A stretch of 64,000 bases of DNA from Cotesia glomerata (Eukaryota; Arthropoda; Insecta; Hymenoptera; Braconidae). Below are positions 25,594-37,316 of the stretch, piece after piece. The stretch is from positions 1 to 64,000 of the forward strand of contig NC_058167.1 in the NCBI RefSeq assembly GCF_020080835.1. The letters run 5' to 3'. The notes under the pieces are model-generated. The model was not told where the DNA came from. It did not search any database and saw only the letters and a program-made list of their open reading frames with translations. The position numbers were made by a program, and so were the translations under genes. Numbering within the stretch: the stretch's first letter is position 1; the number at the start of each line of letters is the position of its first letter.

Positions 25594-26100
25594 TTTTTTT
25601 TTTTTTTTATCAAAGAGATTAACTGTTCAAGAAGTTTGAAAAAAAAAAAAAAAAAATTTTCAATTTTTTTTGAAAATTTTCTCGATTTTTTTCGACTGCT
25701 GTCTTACCGAATGCATTAACGTTACCCAAAGCATATCTCGTAGAAGTTGCTCAGTCCCATTTACGCTTCTTACACACACTTGTGTGTGTGTTTTCAGAAA
25801 CAAACACACACTTGTGTGTGTGTTTTCAAAAGCAAACACATACAGACACGCACACGCACGAAAACACACACACACTACACGCTCGCACACACACACAAGT
25901 GTGTGTAAGAAGCCTAAATAGGACCGAGCAACTTCAACGAGATATACTTTGGGTAACGTTAACGCCTTCGGTAAGACAGCAGTCGAAAAAAATCGAGAAA
26001 AGTTTGAAAAAAATCGAGAAAATTTTCAAAAAAAATTGAAATTTTTTTTTTTTTTTTTTTTTCAAATTTCTTGAACAGTTAATCTTTTTGATAAAAAAAA
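25594..26100. repeat. Long foldback with CA-rich centre
   Basis: Two arms of about 250 bp are near-complementary: AAAGAGATTAACTGTTCAAG at 25612 against CTTGAACAGTTAATCTTTTT near 26070; TCTTACCGAATGC near 25701 against the complement near 25965; and the GTTACCCAAAG, ATCTCGT, TTGCTC and GCTTCTTACACAC blocks further in. The middle is CA/TG-rich. It would form a very long cruciform or dsRNA hairpin. Reading frames across it are mirror images and not genes. Confidence 0.8.
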
Positions 26101-26119
26101 ATGAAGATTTTTTTGAAAA

Positions 26120-26175
26120 AAATTAGGAAAACGGTTGACCCTAAAGGCCATCCCTGCCACTTCCCGCTACCTCCA
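26120..26175 (-). repeat. Short reverse copy of the 8322-9751 repeat end
   Basis: GGTTGACCCTAAAGGCCATC and CACTTCCCGCTA are the reverse complement of the sequence around and beyond the right end of the interspersed repeat at about 9739-9775 and 33180-33235. Confidence 0.6.
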
Positions 26176-26214
26176 TACCTAAGTGCTCAACAACTCACAA
26201 CAATTCACTTATTT

Positions 26215-28289
26215 TGTAACGGGTTTTTCCTTCCGCTCATTGGCCCCTTAATTAATTTAATAGAAAAAAAACAATACCTAGCAAAATGATTCTAAATTAA
26301 CAAGGGCGCCACCAGGATTTTGTATCTCGGTTCCTGGAACCGGAAACCAGAGCTGAGCTTAATAATCTACAGGGAGAGAGAGTGGAGGAAGGTGGTCTGA
26401 AAGAAATAAATTTTTATTTAACAAAAATGACCGGTATTTATTTAACAACAAAATAGAATAACAACTCGTGCCCTCACACGTACAATTAACAACTTAAGAC
26501 TACAGCCTAACTAACGGCTGACCAGGACTTCTTAAAACTAACAAAAATTCTTAATCCTACAGTACCCTCATATGGAGCGTCTATACTGCAGTTTCTAACT
26601 AAGTCGCGCTGTCCACCGGACCCTCACGCTCTATCAAAATTCTTAATCCTGACGGTACCCTCTTATGGAGCGTCTATACCGCAGTTTCTAACTTACTGCC
26701 GCTGTACCCCACTTGGCGTCTATACAACGGCTTCTATCAAAATTCTTAATCCTGACGGTACCCTCTTATGGAGCGTCTATACCGCAGTTTCTATCTTACT
26801 ACCGTGGTACCCCACTTGGCGTCTATACCACGGCTTCTAACTTACTACCGTTGTACCCCACTTGGCGTCTATACAACGGCTTCTAACTTACTACCGTTGT
26901 ACCCCACTTGGCGTCTATACAACGGCTTCTAAGATTTCCCGCCCCGGAGTCAGATGGACTCAAGCGTGCTCAACGTGCCTCTTGAGCGGTACTATCTCAC
27001 ACACACATTACCCACGCGTCTCCACACACATATCCCGCTCACACACACAACTGACTCTACTTTACTTTTATTTCCGGATTTACAAAAATTGGACTCCAAA
27101 ATTTACAACGTTAATTTTCACTAAAATTGTTCAGTCATTAGCTTACAATAAAACTCATGAATTATCCTCACGATTAATAAATTTACTTCTTAAAATTTCC
27201 GGCTTAAAACCGACGCTTCTTTTATTCCAAATTGAACACGAGCTTAACTCTGCGCATTAACTTAAATTCTTTCAAAGAACATTCTTTATAAAATTAACTA
27301 AATTTTTACTCGGACGTAATCCACACAATAAATAGTTTTATAACAATCTCTAGTAATAATTTTAGTCTTCCATAGTTCAATGTATTAATGACTACGTGGA
27401 ATTTTTCGATTTATAAATAATTAATAAAGCAATTTGTCTCAATATAAAATAAATTCACGAAAAATTATCCACGGTTGATTCGATCTCAATTGCGTCGAAA
27501 CTCAGTAGCCGATTCTCAATAAATTATATTAAATAAATAATATTTTTTTGTAACAAATAATATTAATAATTGATAATTCAATTGTTATAATTTATAATAA
27601 TAGTCCAGTTGTTAATATTGTAAATTTACTGCGTCACAAAATTCTCAAGGAATTTGCGCGCTGAAAATGGACACCGTTGTTCGTTACTGCGTAGCACGTT
27701 TTGACCTCGAGTACCGAATACTATGTCGTGTCGATTGGAACTTTCTCGGTGTTCAGAATTTAATTAATATAAAATAGATTTATTTAAACCAATCTCAAGA
27801 TGTTAATAATTATTAACCAACTGTATTAATAAAATTAATTATTCACGACTTGCAAACCCAAGAGGTCTAGAACATTCCTCGGGTGTAAACCCCCAGGAGG
27901 AACGCTCCCAGCAATTAAGGAATCAATTCAATTAAATAATTAAGCAAAATTATTAAACAATTGAATTATCCAAACTTAAATAAATAAAATGAGAAGTAGT
28001 GTGTTTGATGAGCCGGGTATATGGCCCCAAGGCTTATCATTACCAAAGTCCAATACCTGGTGTAAATTTGGTTGAAGAAACTCTATGGTTGATACTCGCT
28101 TCCTTCTTTGGACTTCTTGATGTTACTCGTTCCAACACTTTACTACTTCTCCAGACACCACGCATGGCTCGTCTATATAACGACCCCATAAATACCCCCT
28201 CCTGCTCTCTCTCTAGGCCCGAAGATCGATGCGCTCAAATGCTAGTCGAAAAGTTATCGATCTCTGGCGACTTATCGATTAAGGGTAAT
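26215..28289 (-). mobile_element. LTR of the same large family, minus orientation
   Basis: On the plus strand it starts TGTAACGGGTTTTT, the 3' terminus of the LTR when read in sense. It runs through GGGCGCCACCAGGATTTT, GGTTCCTGGAACCGG, a palindrome array, a CA-rich tract, and the block homologous to 15205-16270 (for example near 27660-27770 and 27865-27910). A TATA-like GTTATATAGACG on the minus strand near 28180 is the likely promoter. The 5' end of the LTR is hidden by the N gap. Confidence 0.65.
26545..26935 (-). repeat. Array of about seven palindromic units with compensated stems
   Basis: Units share the inner word GCGTCTA and have self-matching stems: CAGTA/TACTG (26560-26588), CGGTA/TACCG (near 26653 and 26756), CCGTGGTA/TACCACGG (near 26802), and CCGTTGTA/TACAACGG (near 26848 and 26893). 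One further unit (near 26699) has a single mismatch. Similar arrays occupy the same part of the other LTR copies. Confidence 0.75.
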
Positions 28290-28389
28290 NNNNNNNNNNN
28301 NNNNNNNNNNNNNNNNNNNNNNNNNNNNNNNNNNNNNNNNNNNNNNNNNNNNNNNNNNNNNNNNNNNNNNNNNNNNNNNNNNNNNNNNN
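28290..28389. other. Assembly gap (100 N)
   Basis: Exactly 100 N, probably a gap of unknown true length. It hides the start of LINE A and of the neighbouring LTR. Confidence 0.99.
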
Positions 28390-28900
28390 ACAGATTGAAT
28401 CTGATTCATTAGCCGATGAAATTGCGATTTCCGGATTATCGGAATCTCCAAATGAGAATATACGATCGGTTGCTAACAATTTGTTACAATATTTGGATAC
28501 ACCAGTTGTCGACTCATGTGTCAAACTTGTTAAGAGGATAGGTAAACCTATGGAACAGACGTCCGGGCGTGTAAATCAGCGACAGCGTGATGTCCTAATC
28601 AAGTTTGAATCTAAAAATATTGTTAATGACATAATATCAAAGGCTAAGACCAAAACTATACCTGGTAATGCACTAATTAAGAATTCTAACTTCCCTGCGG
28701 ACCCTGTGCGTGTACATCGAAGACACCCGTCATCTCTGTACAAATTTAGGCAACTTATTCTTAAAGAATTTAACAAATTATCTCCGAAAAATGTTTGGAT
28801 TACAGCATCGTCAGTGTTTGTACGGTTTTCCTCGGAAAAACGACCACTAAAATTACATCCGTCTTCTGGAATGGAAATACTTCGCAAAAATCTCGAATAA
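28390..28900 (+). CDS. LINE A ORF1 (3' part), RNA-binding Gag-like protein
   Basis: An open frame runs from the gap to TAA at 28898-28900. ISGLSESPNENIRSVANNLL followed by a basic region and NVWITASSVFVRFSSE fits the RRM-type nucleic-acid-binding domain of LINE ORF1 proteins. Homologous to the C-terminal part of LINE B ORF1 (shared VYPS/LHPS-type ending and the R-RxPxSLYK-R core). Its N-terminus is lost in the gap, so I cannot tell if it also had a zinc finger. The ORF1 protein would package the element RNA. Confidence 0.75.
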
Positions 28901-31762
28901 CATAATCTACTATCATCACTGCACACTAGTCACTGGAGTCAATCATCATTAACTGGCTACAAAGAATCATTGAACATTTGTCATATCAACATTCGTTCAC
29001 TACACAGCAACTTCAATCAATTTAAAGAGTTTTTTAGGATACATGACTTCGACATAATCACTGTTTCTGAAACGTGGCTTAATTCAAATATATCTGATGC
29101 TCAGTTTTCACTTCCTTCTTTCAAATTATACAGAAATGATAGAACCAATAAACGTGGTGGAGGAGTAGCAATATATGTTAAATGCAGTCTCTCATCGCGC
29201 TATGTTTTAGGCTCAATATACACAGAAAATAAAACTGAATATTTATTGGTGGAAGTCTGGCATTCTACAAGGCATAAATTACTAGTTGGTGCAGTATATA
29301 ATCCTCCTTTATCAGATTGTCTAGATCACCTTGAAATTGACTTGGATGAAATCATGTCTCATTATAAGCATGTAATGATCTTGGGAGATTTTAACATCGA
29401 TATGAACATTGCAAACAATAAGTCAGACTACTTACTCGAATTCGGTAGCTGCTTAGGATTACAACTAATAAACTACAACCCAACTCATCATACTTTTGCT
29501 TCACACACTTGGATTGACCATTGTCTAGTAAATAATCTAGACTTTGTGCTATCATCTAAGCAATCAAGTGAACCATTTTTGGCTGATCATGACTTGATTT
29601 CCATCCAATATAATTACAATGTTCCTAACAACAATAAAAGAAAACTATGGAAAAGAAATTGGAATCGAATTGACACCAATAGACTCGATCTGCTATGTGC
29701 TAATTTAAACATTTCAACTCTTGAAGACGCTAGTTCGGTGGACGAAATGAATAATATCTTACATAATATGATTGGCGATGTTATTGATAATGTTGCACCA
29801 CTCAGAGAAGTATTGGTTCGTGAAGCTCCGGCTCCGTGGATCACTTCAGAAATTAAAAACCTACAACGTCGTCGTTCAAAATTATACAGAATTTTCACTA
29901 GAACTGGCTTCGCCTATAAAGAGTACGCTAATCTACGTAAGTTAATAAAATCGAGAATAATTACAGCAAAGAAAAACTATTTTGATATGCGTATCAATAC
30001 CTGTAAGAACTCTAAATCGCTTTGGAACGACTTCAGAAATCTCGGTTTAATAAGACGTTTTGATTCCGTAATACCTTCTGATTTGGATCTGTGTGGACTG
30101 AATGACTATTTTGTAAACTGTGCAACATTTATTAGTGATGACATTGATTATGATTATCTAGATAGCTGTACAATCAAATGTGACAGATCATTTAACTTTA
30201 AAGAATTGGACAATCTTAATGTTAGGAGTGCAATTATGAGATTAAGTTCAGATGCTATTGGTCCGGATGGTTTCACAATAAAAACATATAAAGTCTTACT
30301 TCCATATTTTTTGAATTCCATTACTGATTTATTTAATTACTCATTAAGTTCTGGTCGCTTTCCGTCTGCTTGGAAGCAGTCATATATTATACCACTACCT
30401 AAAACTTGCGATGCATCTAATAATTCTGATTTTAGACCGATATCGCTGCTATGTACATTATCGAAAGCGCTTGAAAGATGTGTGTACGATCAAATTTTGA
30501 TATTCGTAACAGATAATGACATTATTGATAGGTATCAAACTGCATTTAAGATCGGAATGAACACACAGGATGCTTTACTGAGATTTTGTGACGACATTAG
30601 ACTAGGGATCGACCAATCCATGGTTACGATTGCAGTATTTTTCGATTTCAGTAAAGCATTCGACTCTGTTGTTTACGACATTTTGGTTTATAAATTAAAA
30701 GCTATGGGCTTCAGCGATGTAGTTTTAAATTGGATTGTGCCATATTTAAAAGGCAGGCTTCAGGCTGTTATTAATAATAATACTAATGATAAATCAAACT
30801 GGAATGATATTTTAAATGGCGTACTTCAAGGCAGTGTACTTGGCCCATTATTATATTCTTTATATGTATCGGATTTAGGTTCACTTCTTAAACAATGCAA
30901 TCATTTATTTTATGCGGACGATCTAGTAATATATTTGAAATGTAAACTTAACGAAATTCCATACTCTGTTATTACTCTCAATGATGAAATTAAATTAATT
31001 AATAATTGGTGTGACAAAAATGGTCTAAAATTAAATGCCTGTAAAACAAAAGTAGCAATTTTTGGAAGTGTATTTAAAGTTGACGATGAATTACGTAATT
31101 TAGCGCCTAGAATTAAGATAAATTCCATAGAAATTAACTTCTCTAAATCAGTAAAATACCTAGGAGTAATCTTAGATGATAGATTATCATGGTCTGAACA
31201 AGTAAATGATGTATGTTATAGATGTATGAGAACTCTTGCACAATTAAAAATGTATGGTAACATTTTTAATTTACGCGCAAGGAAAAAACTTGTTATCACT
31301 TTAATACGGCCTATCTTTGATTACTGTGCTGCAGTCTATAGCGATATAACTGCACAACAACAGCTTAAAATGCAAAGAAAGTTAAATTCCTGTGTGCGCT
31401 ATATTTTTAAAATAAACAGATACGAACATGTTACTTCGTATTACCGTGATTTAGGCTGGCTTACACTTAAAACTAGACGTGAATTCTTTTATTGCTGCTT
31501 GATTTACAAGGCAATTAAAATGCGTCAGATGCCTCTATTTCATAGGGAATTACTTACAATTGAACCTAGATTCCGGAGAGGCGATGATAGACAAGACTTA
31601 TTAGTACTTCCTAACTGTAATAGTGTTAAATATGATAAGTCGTTCATTGTTAGCGCAATAAGGGCGTGGAATAAACTACCAATAGACTGTACAAATGAAT
31701 GTATTTTTAAGGAATTTCGGAGTTCATGCTTTAATTTCTATCTGTCGAATTTAAAAGAATAA
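28901..31762 (+). CDS. LINE A ORF2: APE endonuclease and reverse transcriptase
   Basis: The frame opens directly after the ORF1 stop, in the same frame, and runs 953 codons without a stop. There is no ATG before the endonuclease domain. Endonuclease motifs in order: INIRSL, SETWLN, YNPP, GDFNID, TWIDHC and ADHDLIS. The reverse transcriptase has FRPISLLCTLSK, FFDFSKAFDS, LQGSVLGPL (a Leu where Pro is usual) and YADD (30911-30922), then a thumb and a C-terminal RAWNKLP motif typical of the CR1/Jockey groups. No RNase H. The intact frame suggests a fairly young copy. The clade is assigned only broadly. Confidence 0.85.
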   Translation, partial: HNLLSSLHTSHWSQSSLTGYKESLNICHINIRSLHSNFNQFKEFFRIHDFDIITVSETWLNSNISDAQFSLPSFKLYRNDRTNKRGGGVAIYVKCSLSSRYVLGSIYTENKTEYLLVEVWHSTRHKLLVGAVYNPPLSDCLDHLEIDLDEIMSHYKHVMILGDFNIDMNIANNKSDYLLEFGSCLGLQLINYNPTHHTFASHTWIDHCLVNNLDFVLSSKQSSEPFLADHDLISIQYNYNVPNNNKRKLWKRNWNRIDTNRLDLLCANLNISTLEDASSVDEMNNILHNMIGDVIDNVAPLREVLVREAPAPWITSEIKNLQRRRSKLYRIFTRTGFAYKEYANLRKLIKSRIITAKKNYFDMRINTCKNSKSLWNDFRNLGLIRRFDSVIPSDLDLCGLNDYFVNCATFISDDIDYDYLDSCTIKCDRSFNFKELDNLNVRSAIMRLSSDAIGPDGFTIKTYKVLLPYFLNSITDLFNYSLSSGRFPSAWKQSYIIPLPKTCDASNNSDFRPISLLCTLSKALERCVYDQILIFVTDNDIIDRYQTAFKIGMNTQDALLRFCDDIRLGIDQSMVTIAVFFDFSKAFDSVVYDILVYKLKAMGFSDVVLNWIVPYLKGRLQAVINNNTNDKSNWNDILNGVLQGSVLGPLLYSLYVSDLGSLLKQCNHLFYADDLVIYLKCKLNEIPYSVITLNDEIKLINNWCDKNGLKLNACKTKVAIFGSVFKVDDELRNLAPRIKINSIEINFSKSVKYLGVILDDRLSWSEQVNDVCYRCMRTLAQLKMYGNIFNLRARKKLVITLIRPIFDYCAAVYSDITAQQQLKMQRKLNSCVRYIFKINRYEHVTSYYRDLGWLTLKTRREFFYCCLIYKAIKMRQMPLFHRELLTIEPRFRRGDDRQDLLVLPNCNSVKYDKSFIVSAIRAWNKLPIDCTNECIFKEFRSSCFNFYLSNLKE

Positions 31763-31975
31763 CTGATTGATTGATAAATGATTGATAAATGTGTAATGAT
31801 GTGATAATGATAGTGCATTATTATTTACTTTTTACTTTTTACTTTTTATATTTTATATATGATTATAAATTTATACCATATACTTTTTGTATTAAATAAT
31901 TGTATCTGTGATGGCCGCAAGGAGCCTAGACTCCATGGCCAAATAACAATAAATAAATAAAAATAAAAATATGTA
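31763..31975 (+). other. LINE A 3' UTR, terminal hairpin and A-rich tail
   Basis: A T-rich UTR precedes a hairpin at 31912-31941: outer stem TGGCC/GGCCA and inner stem GGAG/CTCC with loop CCTAGA. It is followed at once by an AATA-type tail. In LINEs a 3' structure like this often serves as the reverse transcriptase recognition site. Confidence 0.65.
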
Positions 31976-32630
31976 TGGAGTCGACAAAAACAAAATAATT
32001 ATGCATTTGAAGATATTTATGATGGGCTTTCATACAAAGAAAAGGTAGTAGATAACGATATAATTACTATAAATTTTAGTGTTGATAGTACACCTATCAT
32101 TAAAACATCAAAAAACTCTGCGTATCCATTATTGTGTACGATCAATGAATTAAATCCAAAACAATGCAGAGAACATGTACTTTTATGTAATATTTGATTC
32201 AGTAAAAGTAAACCAAAAGGTATGAATGGCTACTTAAGCCCATTTGTTGCTGAAGCCAAGAAACTCTACTCCGATGGTTTTATATATGAGCGGAATGGCA
32301 CCATTTTCAAGAAAAGAGTAATGATATTAATGGGAATATGTGATTCGGTGGCTCGTCCTATGGTTAAATGCTCAACTCAGTTTAATGGAAAGTATGGCTG
32401 TGGGTTATGTTTAAATGAAGGGAAGTCTATTGAGAAAAGGAAAGGGCATGTTCGAATTTATAAAATAATTAATGACCTTTTGGTGAAGGTCTGAGAAACC
32501 ATACGGATACATTAATTCATGCTGTTAAAAGTGAAAAAGGAATTAAAAAACGCTTCATTTAGTGTGATCTTCCAGGTTTTGATATAATTAAAAATTTAGA
32601 TGTAGACTGGATGCACTGTGTAGCGATTGG
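31976..32630 (+). pseudogene. EnSpm/CACTA-like transposase fragment, copy 2
   Basis: Homologous to 61869-62460. It contains IYDGLSYKEK, NFSVDSTPIIKTS, YPLLCTINELNP, GYLSPFVAEAKKLYSDGF, CDSVARPMVKCSTQFNGKYG and DVDWMHCV. A stop (TGA near 32196) and a frameshift near 32480 break it. The homology ends at about 32628, where another repeat takes over. Its left edge adjoins the LINE A tail. Confidence 0.75.
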
Positions 32631-33235
32631 CGCTATTCGAAAGGATTCGACTAAGCTTAGATTTTAGTTACAAGTTTAATCGATTCGGACCGATAGATTT
32701 TGAGAAATCTTAAAAAAACTGCAAAAAAAAATTTTTCAAATGTGGTTTTTTTTTAATAACTTTCAAACGGCTTGACCGATTAATTCCAAAAACTAACCAG
32801 CTCTTAACATCAAAAAACTACATCGATCGCCACCAAGCCGGTCGAAATCGGTTGATTCATTAGTGAGTTATCGTTGACGAAAGAAATCGAAAAAAAGTTT
32901 TTTTTTTTCGAATTACACCGAAATTTCTGGTCTGACCAATTCGTGTATGAAAATATATCATAAAATTTGAGAAACTGCGTCAAATGCCGCTAACCACGTG
33001 AAAATCGGTTTATTAATTCAAAAGTTATTGCAGTTTGAAAATTCAAAAAATAGTGATTCATTAAACTTCAATCAGACTTTTGAGCTCGGAGAGCTCAAAA
33101 CTACATGAAAATTATATTTTTGAGCTTTGAGAGCTCAAAAACGTAATAAGTGCAATTTTGAGCGCTTAATTACGAAAGTAGTGGGAAATTACAGGTATAG
33201 CCTTCAGGGTCAACCGCTTTCCTAATTTTTTAGTA
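32628..33235 (+). repeat. Interspersed repeat, copy 2 (truncated)
   Basis: Matches 8605-9775 in the same order: TTCGAAAGGATTCGAC, GATAGATTTTGAGAAATCTT, CGATCGCCACCAAGCC, the GAGCTC-palindrome pair near 33080 and 33124, and TTTGAGCGCTTAA. It lacks the left half, including the TG run, and an inner section. It truncates the EnSpm-like relic. Confidence 0.75.
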
Positions 33236-33574
33236 ACTAATTCAGATAATTAATACAGATGATTAAATTATTTAATAATAATTAAGGGTGTCAATATTTA
33301 GACCCCTGTCAATAATTGAGGCTTTTACCTTATTTGAGTAACTATAAAGTTATAAACATTAGTTTAGAAAGCAACTGTACATAACAAAATCGATCATAAT
33401 AAATATTTAAAAATATTTTTTTAAGTATAGAATAATTTATAGTAATTTGTATACTTTTATTTTATTCTTTATGTATACCTAAGAATATATTTTCTATGTA
33501 TACCAGGTATTATATTTTCGACTTCTGTCATGAATATTATCAATTACTTATCATGTATTTAAGTAATTGACATT
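33236..33574. other. AT-rich stretch
   Basis: Nothing recognised. Confidence 0.4.
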
Positions 33575-34552
<978 letters not shown>

Positions 34553-34559
34553 CACAACT

Positions 34560-37018
34560 GCTCTGGTCATTCCCTTATACTGTGGACCACTTTGTCATGT
34601 CATCGCAGTAACTCAACGTTAACCTGATACGAGCCATATATACCGCAGCCTCTCGCTGTAACATGATGAATTCGACTTGCAATAGAAGTAAGGCACCTAA
34701 AAATCTCTGGTTCGATAAAGAATGCAGTTCCACAAAGAAGACTGTAAACGCCCAGCTGAAACTCTGCAAATCCAACCCAAACAACCACCTTGCCTGGACC
34801 GCGTATCACTCTACCACTCTCAAATCCGACTGCCTTGCACTCCTAGTCAAAAAAAAGTCAAGCTACGTTAAACTGCTACACCGAAGATTCTCTAATACCC
34901 GCAACTCTTCAGACTTCTGGACTGTTATACGCTCTGCTCGCAGGAGTCCTCTTGGTCTCATCCGATTTAAGGTTTCGCCGTAGTCTCAAAAACCTAGAAG
35001 AATACTGCCACAGGAATGACCTTACCGTAAACATACTCAAAACCAAGGTGCTGATTGCCAGATCAACCGGTCGACTTCCTAGGAAGCTAAAAAAATTTTT
35101 ATTCAAAAGTGAAAACCTAGAAATTGTCACCTCATATGAGTATCTGGGTATTAAGTTTTGTACCTCCCTGCAAGGTAATATAGCTACTAGGGCGATTTTT
35201 TTTTTACTTTTTTTTTTTCGGTCCCATCGTGAATTCTTATTGGAAATACCTAAAAAAAAATTCCCTGAAAGTTTGAGCCCTTAATATTAATTTAAGTCCT
35301 CAAACAAGGCGTGTGAAGATTTCCCCTTAAAAATATACAAAAACTCTGATTTTTAATTTTTGAATTTCTTAAGCTCAGCGGCATTTCATGGGATCACTTT
35401 GACCGAAGATGGTTTTTCTTAGAATTGATTGCTCTATAAAAGTGCCCATTGCGGTAAAGTCGTAACTCACACTGGTGAGGCAGTACGGGCCACTGAACCT
35501 GATTTTTCCATCAAATTCGCGTTTTTTCGCACTTATCTCGTAAATAACAAGAGTTACGGTAAGAATGTAAGTTACAAACTTGTAGATAATTCAATTTTCT
35601 ACAAAAAAAAGTCCTATAGACCAAATCGCTAAGATCAATATTAAGCGAGATATTGAGCCTTGAATTGATTTTTCCGTGAAATTTTGGCTGATCATTGATT
35701 TTAACTTATTAATATCTTGTTTTCTTTCTCTGTAATATTATATTTTTTGTTCAATATATTTTTTTAAGGCTAGAAAAGTAGGATATGATAAATATCTTAC
35801 ATTACAAAAGTTTATATATAAAGAATAGGCTGTATAAAAAAAATCGACTATTTTTTTTTGAAAACTATACGGAAAACATTGTTCAGGATACCGAAAAAAG
35901 GCGCCTGATAAAACGGGAGCTCTTAATTTTAATATTAAGTTGTGCCTCATCACGATTTATCATTTTCTATTTAATTAACATAAGAAATTTTTTTGTGCCA
36001 CCTTCGGTCAAAGTGATCCCATGAAATGCCGCTGAGCTTAAGAAATTCAAAAATTAAAAATCAAAGTTTTTGAGTATTTCCAACAATAATTCACGATGGG
36101 ACCGAAAAAAAAAAAGTAAAAAAAAAAATCACCCTAATAGCTACCTCCGATGCCATTAGAAAGAGTAAGATGGCCTCCAGCACAGTTCTAACAATCCTGT
36201 CCAAACTGAAAACCAGTGCCTGGCCGGGTGTAATAAAACTCCACCATAGCATCACTCGTTCTACGATGTTATACCTTGCTCACATATGGTGCTTAAAACC
36301 TGACAACCTCGAACAACTTGAATCTGCCAATATATTTTTCTTCAAACGGCTCCTGAAGCTCCCGATGTGCACCCTAAACTATGTCCTTCGCCTAGAGCTT
36401 GACGTTGACCACATCTCCGTTGCCGTTCTAGAGGCCGCTATCAACTGGGTCATTAAAATCCGAGATATGGACAAATTCCACCTGCCTAATGCCTGTCTAA
36501 AGAAACTCATTGCCCTGACTTTCACCCCATTCAACTCGGATCGCCTAAACTGGATCCAGCGATTATCAAACCTTCTACGTTCCATAGACGAAAGAAATCT
36601 GCTTGAAAACCTGTCCGCCGGCCGCTGGAGAATGAAGAAAACTCACGTCATCGAAAAGTACAAACTCTATCGGTGTACTCTGGACCTGGAAAGATACCGA
36701 GCATCTACTGCCTGCCACTTTTCTTTTGACGTCCCTGAACTACAGCAATCTTCAGCGAAACTAGCCCTTCAACTGCTTCCCTACCACTTAGCCACACTGT
36801 TGTCTCAACTACGACTTGCCTCCAACTATACTGGGATCATCACTGTTGGTAAACAATCGTTGAAACTGTCTCCTACCAAATGCTGTCTATGCTGTCATCT
36901 AAACAAACCTGACACTGTAACTCATCTACTGGTGAAATGCCCCGCCTTCAGTGAACCTAGAGCAGAATATTTGGCTGATTAGTTCAACGACGAATTCAAA
37001 CATCGGCCCTCCCTGGAA
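34560..37018 (+). pseudogene. LINE C relic: deleted reverse transcriptase with CCHC knuckle
   Basis: 34663-34975 reads the linker upstream of a LINE reverse transcriptase. It joins directly at about 34960 to sequence of the palm/thumb end (NLEEYCHRNDLTVNILKTK, YEYLGIKF). The catalytic core is therefore deleted. The frame is interrupted by a MITE at 35188-36136; leaving out the MITE and one target copy keeps the frame open. 36145-36982 is the C-terminal domain with a CCHC-type motif (CCLCCHLNKPDTVTHLLVKC). Codon use is more GC-rich than in LINE A and B. Clade not assigned; the TAA tail recalls I-type elements. Confidence 0.7.
35188..36136. mobile_element. hAT-type MITE, 949 bp, with 8-bp target duplication
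   Basis: Ends TAGGGCGATTTTTTTTT and its complement ATCACCCTA are inverted; the arms stay complementary for over 200 bp (for example the blocks CGGTCCCATCGTGAATT and GATCACTTTGACCGAAG). ATAGCTAC is duplicated exactly at 35180-35187 and 36137-36144. It is inserted in the LINE C relic. TIR start and 8-bp duplication fit hAT. Arms and centre resemble the element at 50577-55869. Confidence 0.85.
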
Positions 37019-37029
37019 TTCCTTATTAT

Positions 37030-37066
<37 letters not shown>
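37019..37066. repeat. TAA microsatellite, LINE C tail
   Basis: About 12 TAA units directly after the LINE C coding relic, consistent with a TAA-type LINE tail. Confidence 0.75.
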
Positions 37067-37216
37067 GCGGTGCTTGCTACGTGGCCTCCAAGCGGCGCAT
37101 CGCGGGAAACGCAGACCATAACACCAGGTCTGTAGGCGAACGACGTAGCCGATGCAGTGGGCCAACTACCCACTGCATTGAAATACTGAGTTACAACAAG
37201 ACAGTAATCTCAGAAG

Positions 37217-37316
37217 NNNNNNNNNNNNNNNNNNNNNNNNNNNNNNNNNNNNNNNNNNNNNNNNNNNNNNNNNNNNNNNNNNNNNNNNNNNNNNNNNNNN
37301 NNNNNNNNNNNNNNNN
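37217..37316. other. Assembly gap (100 N)
   Basis: Exactly 100 N. Confidence 0.99.

Noticed and set aside
25660..26039. Open frames rich in Cys/Val or Thr/His around the CA-rich foldback
   Set aside because: They are mirror-image translations of the two foldback arms and the CA repeat.
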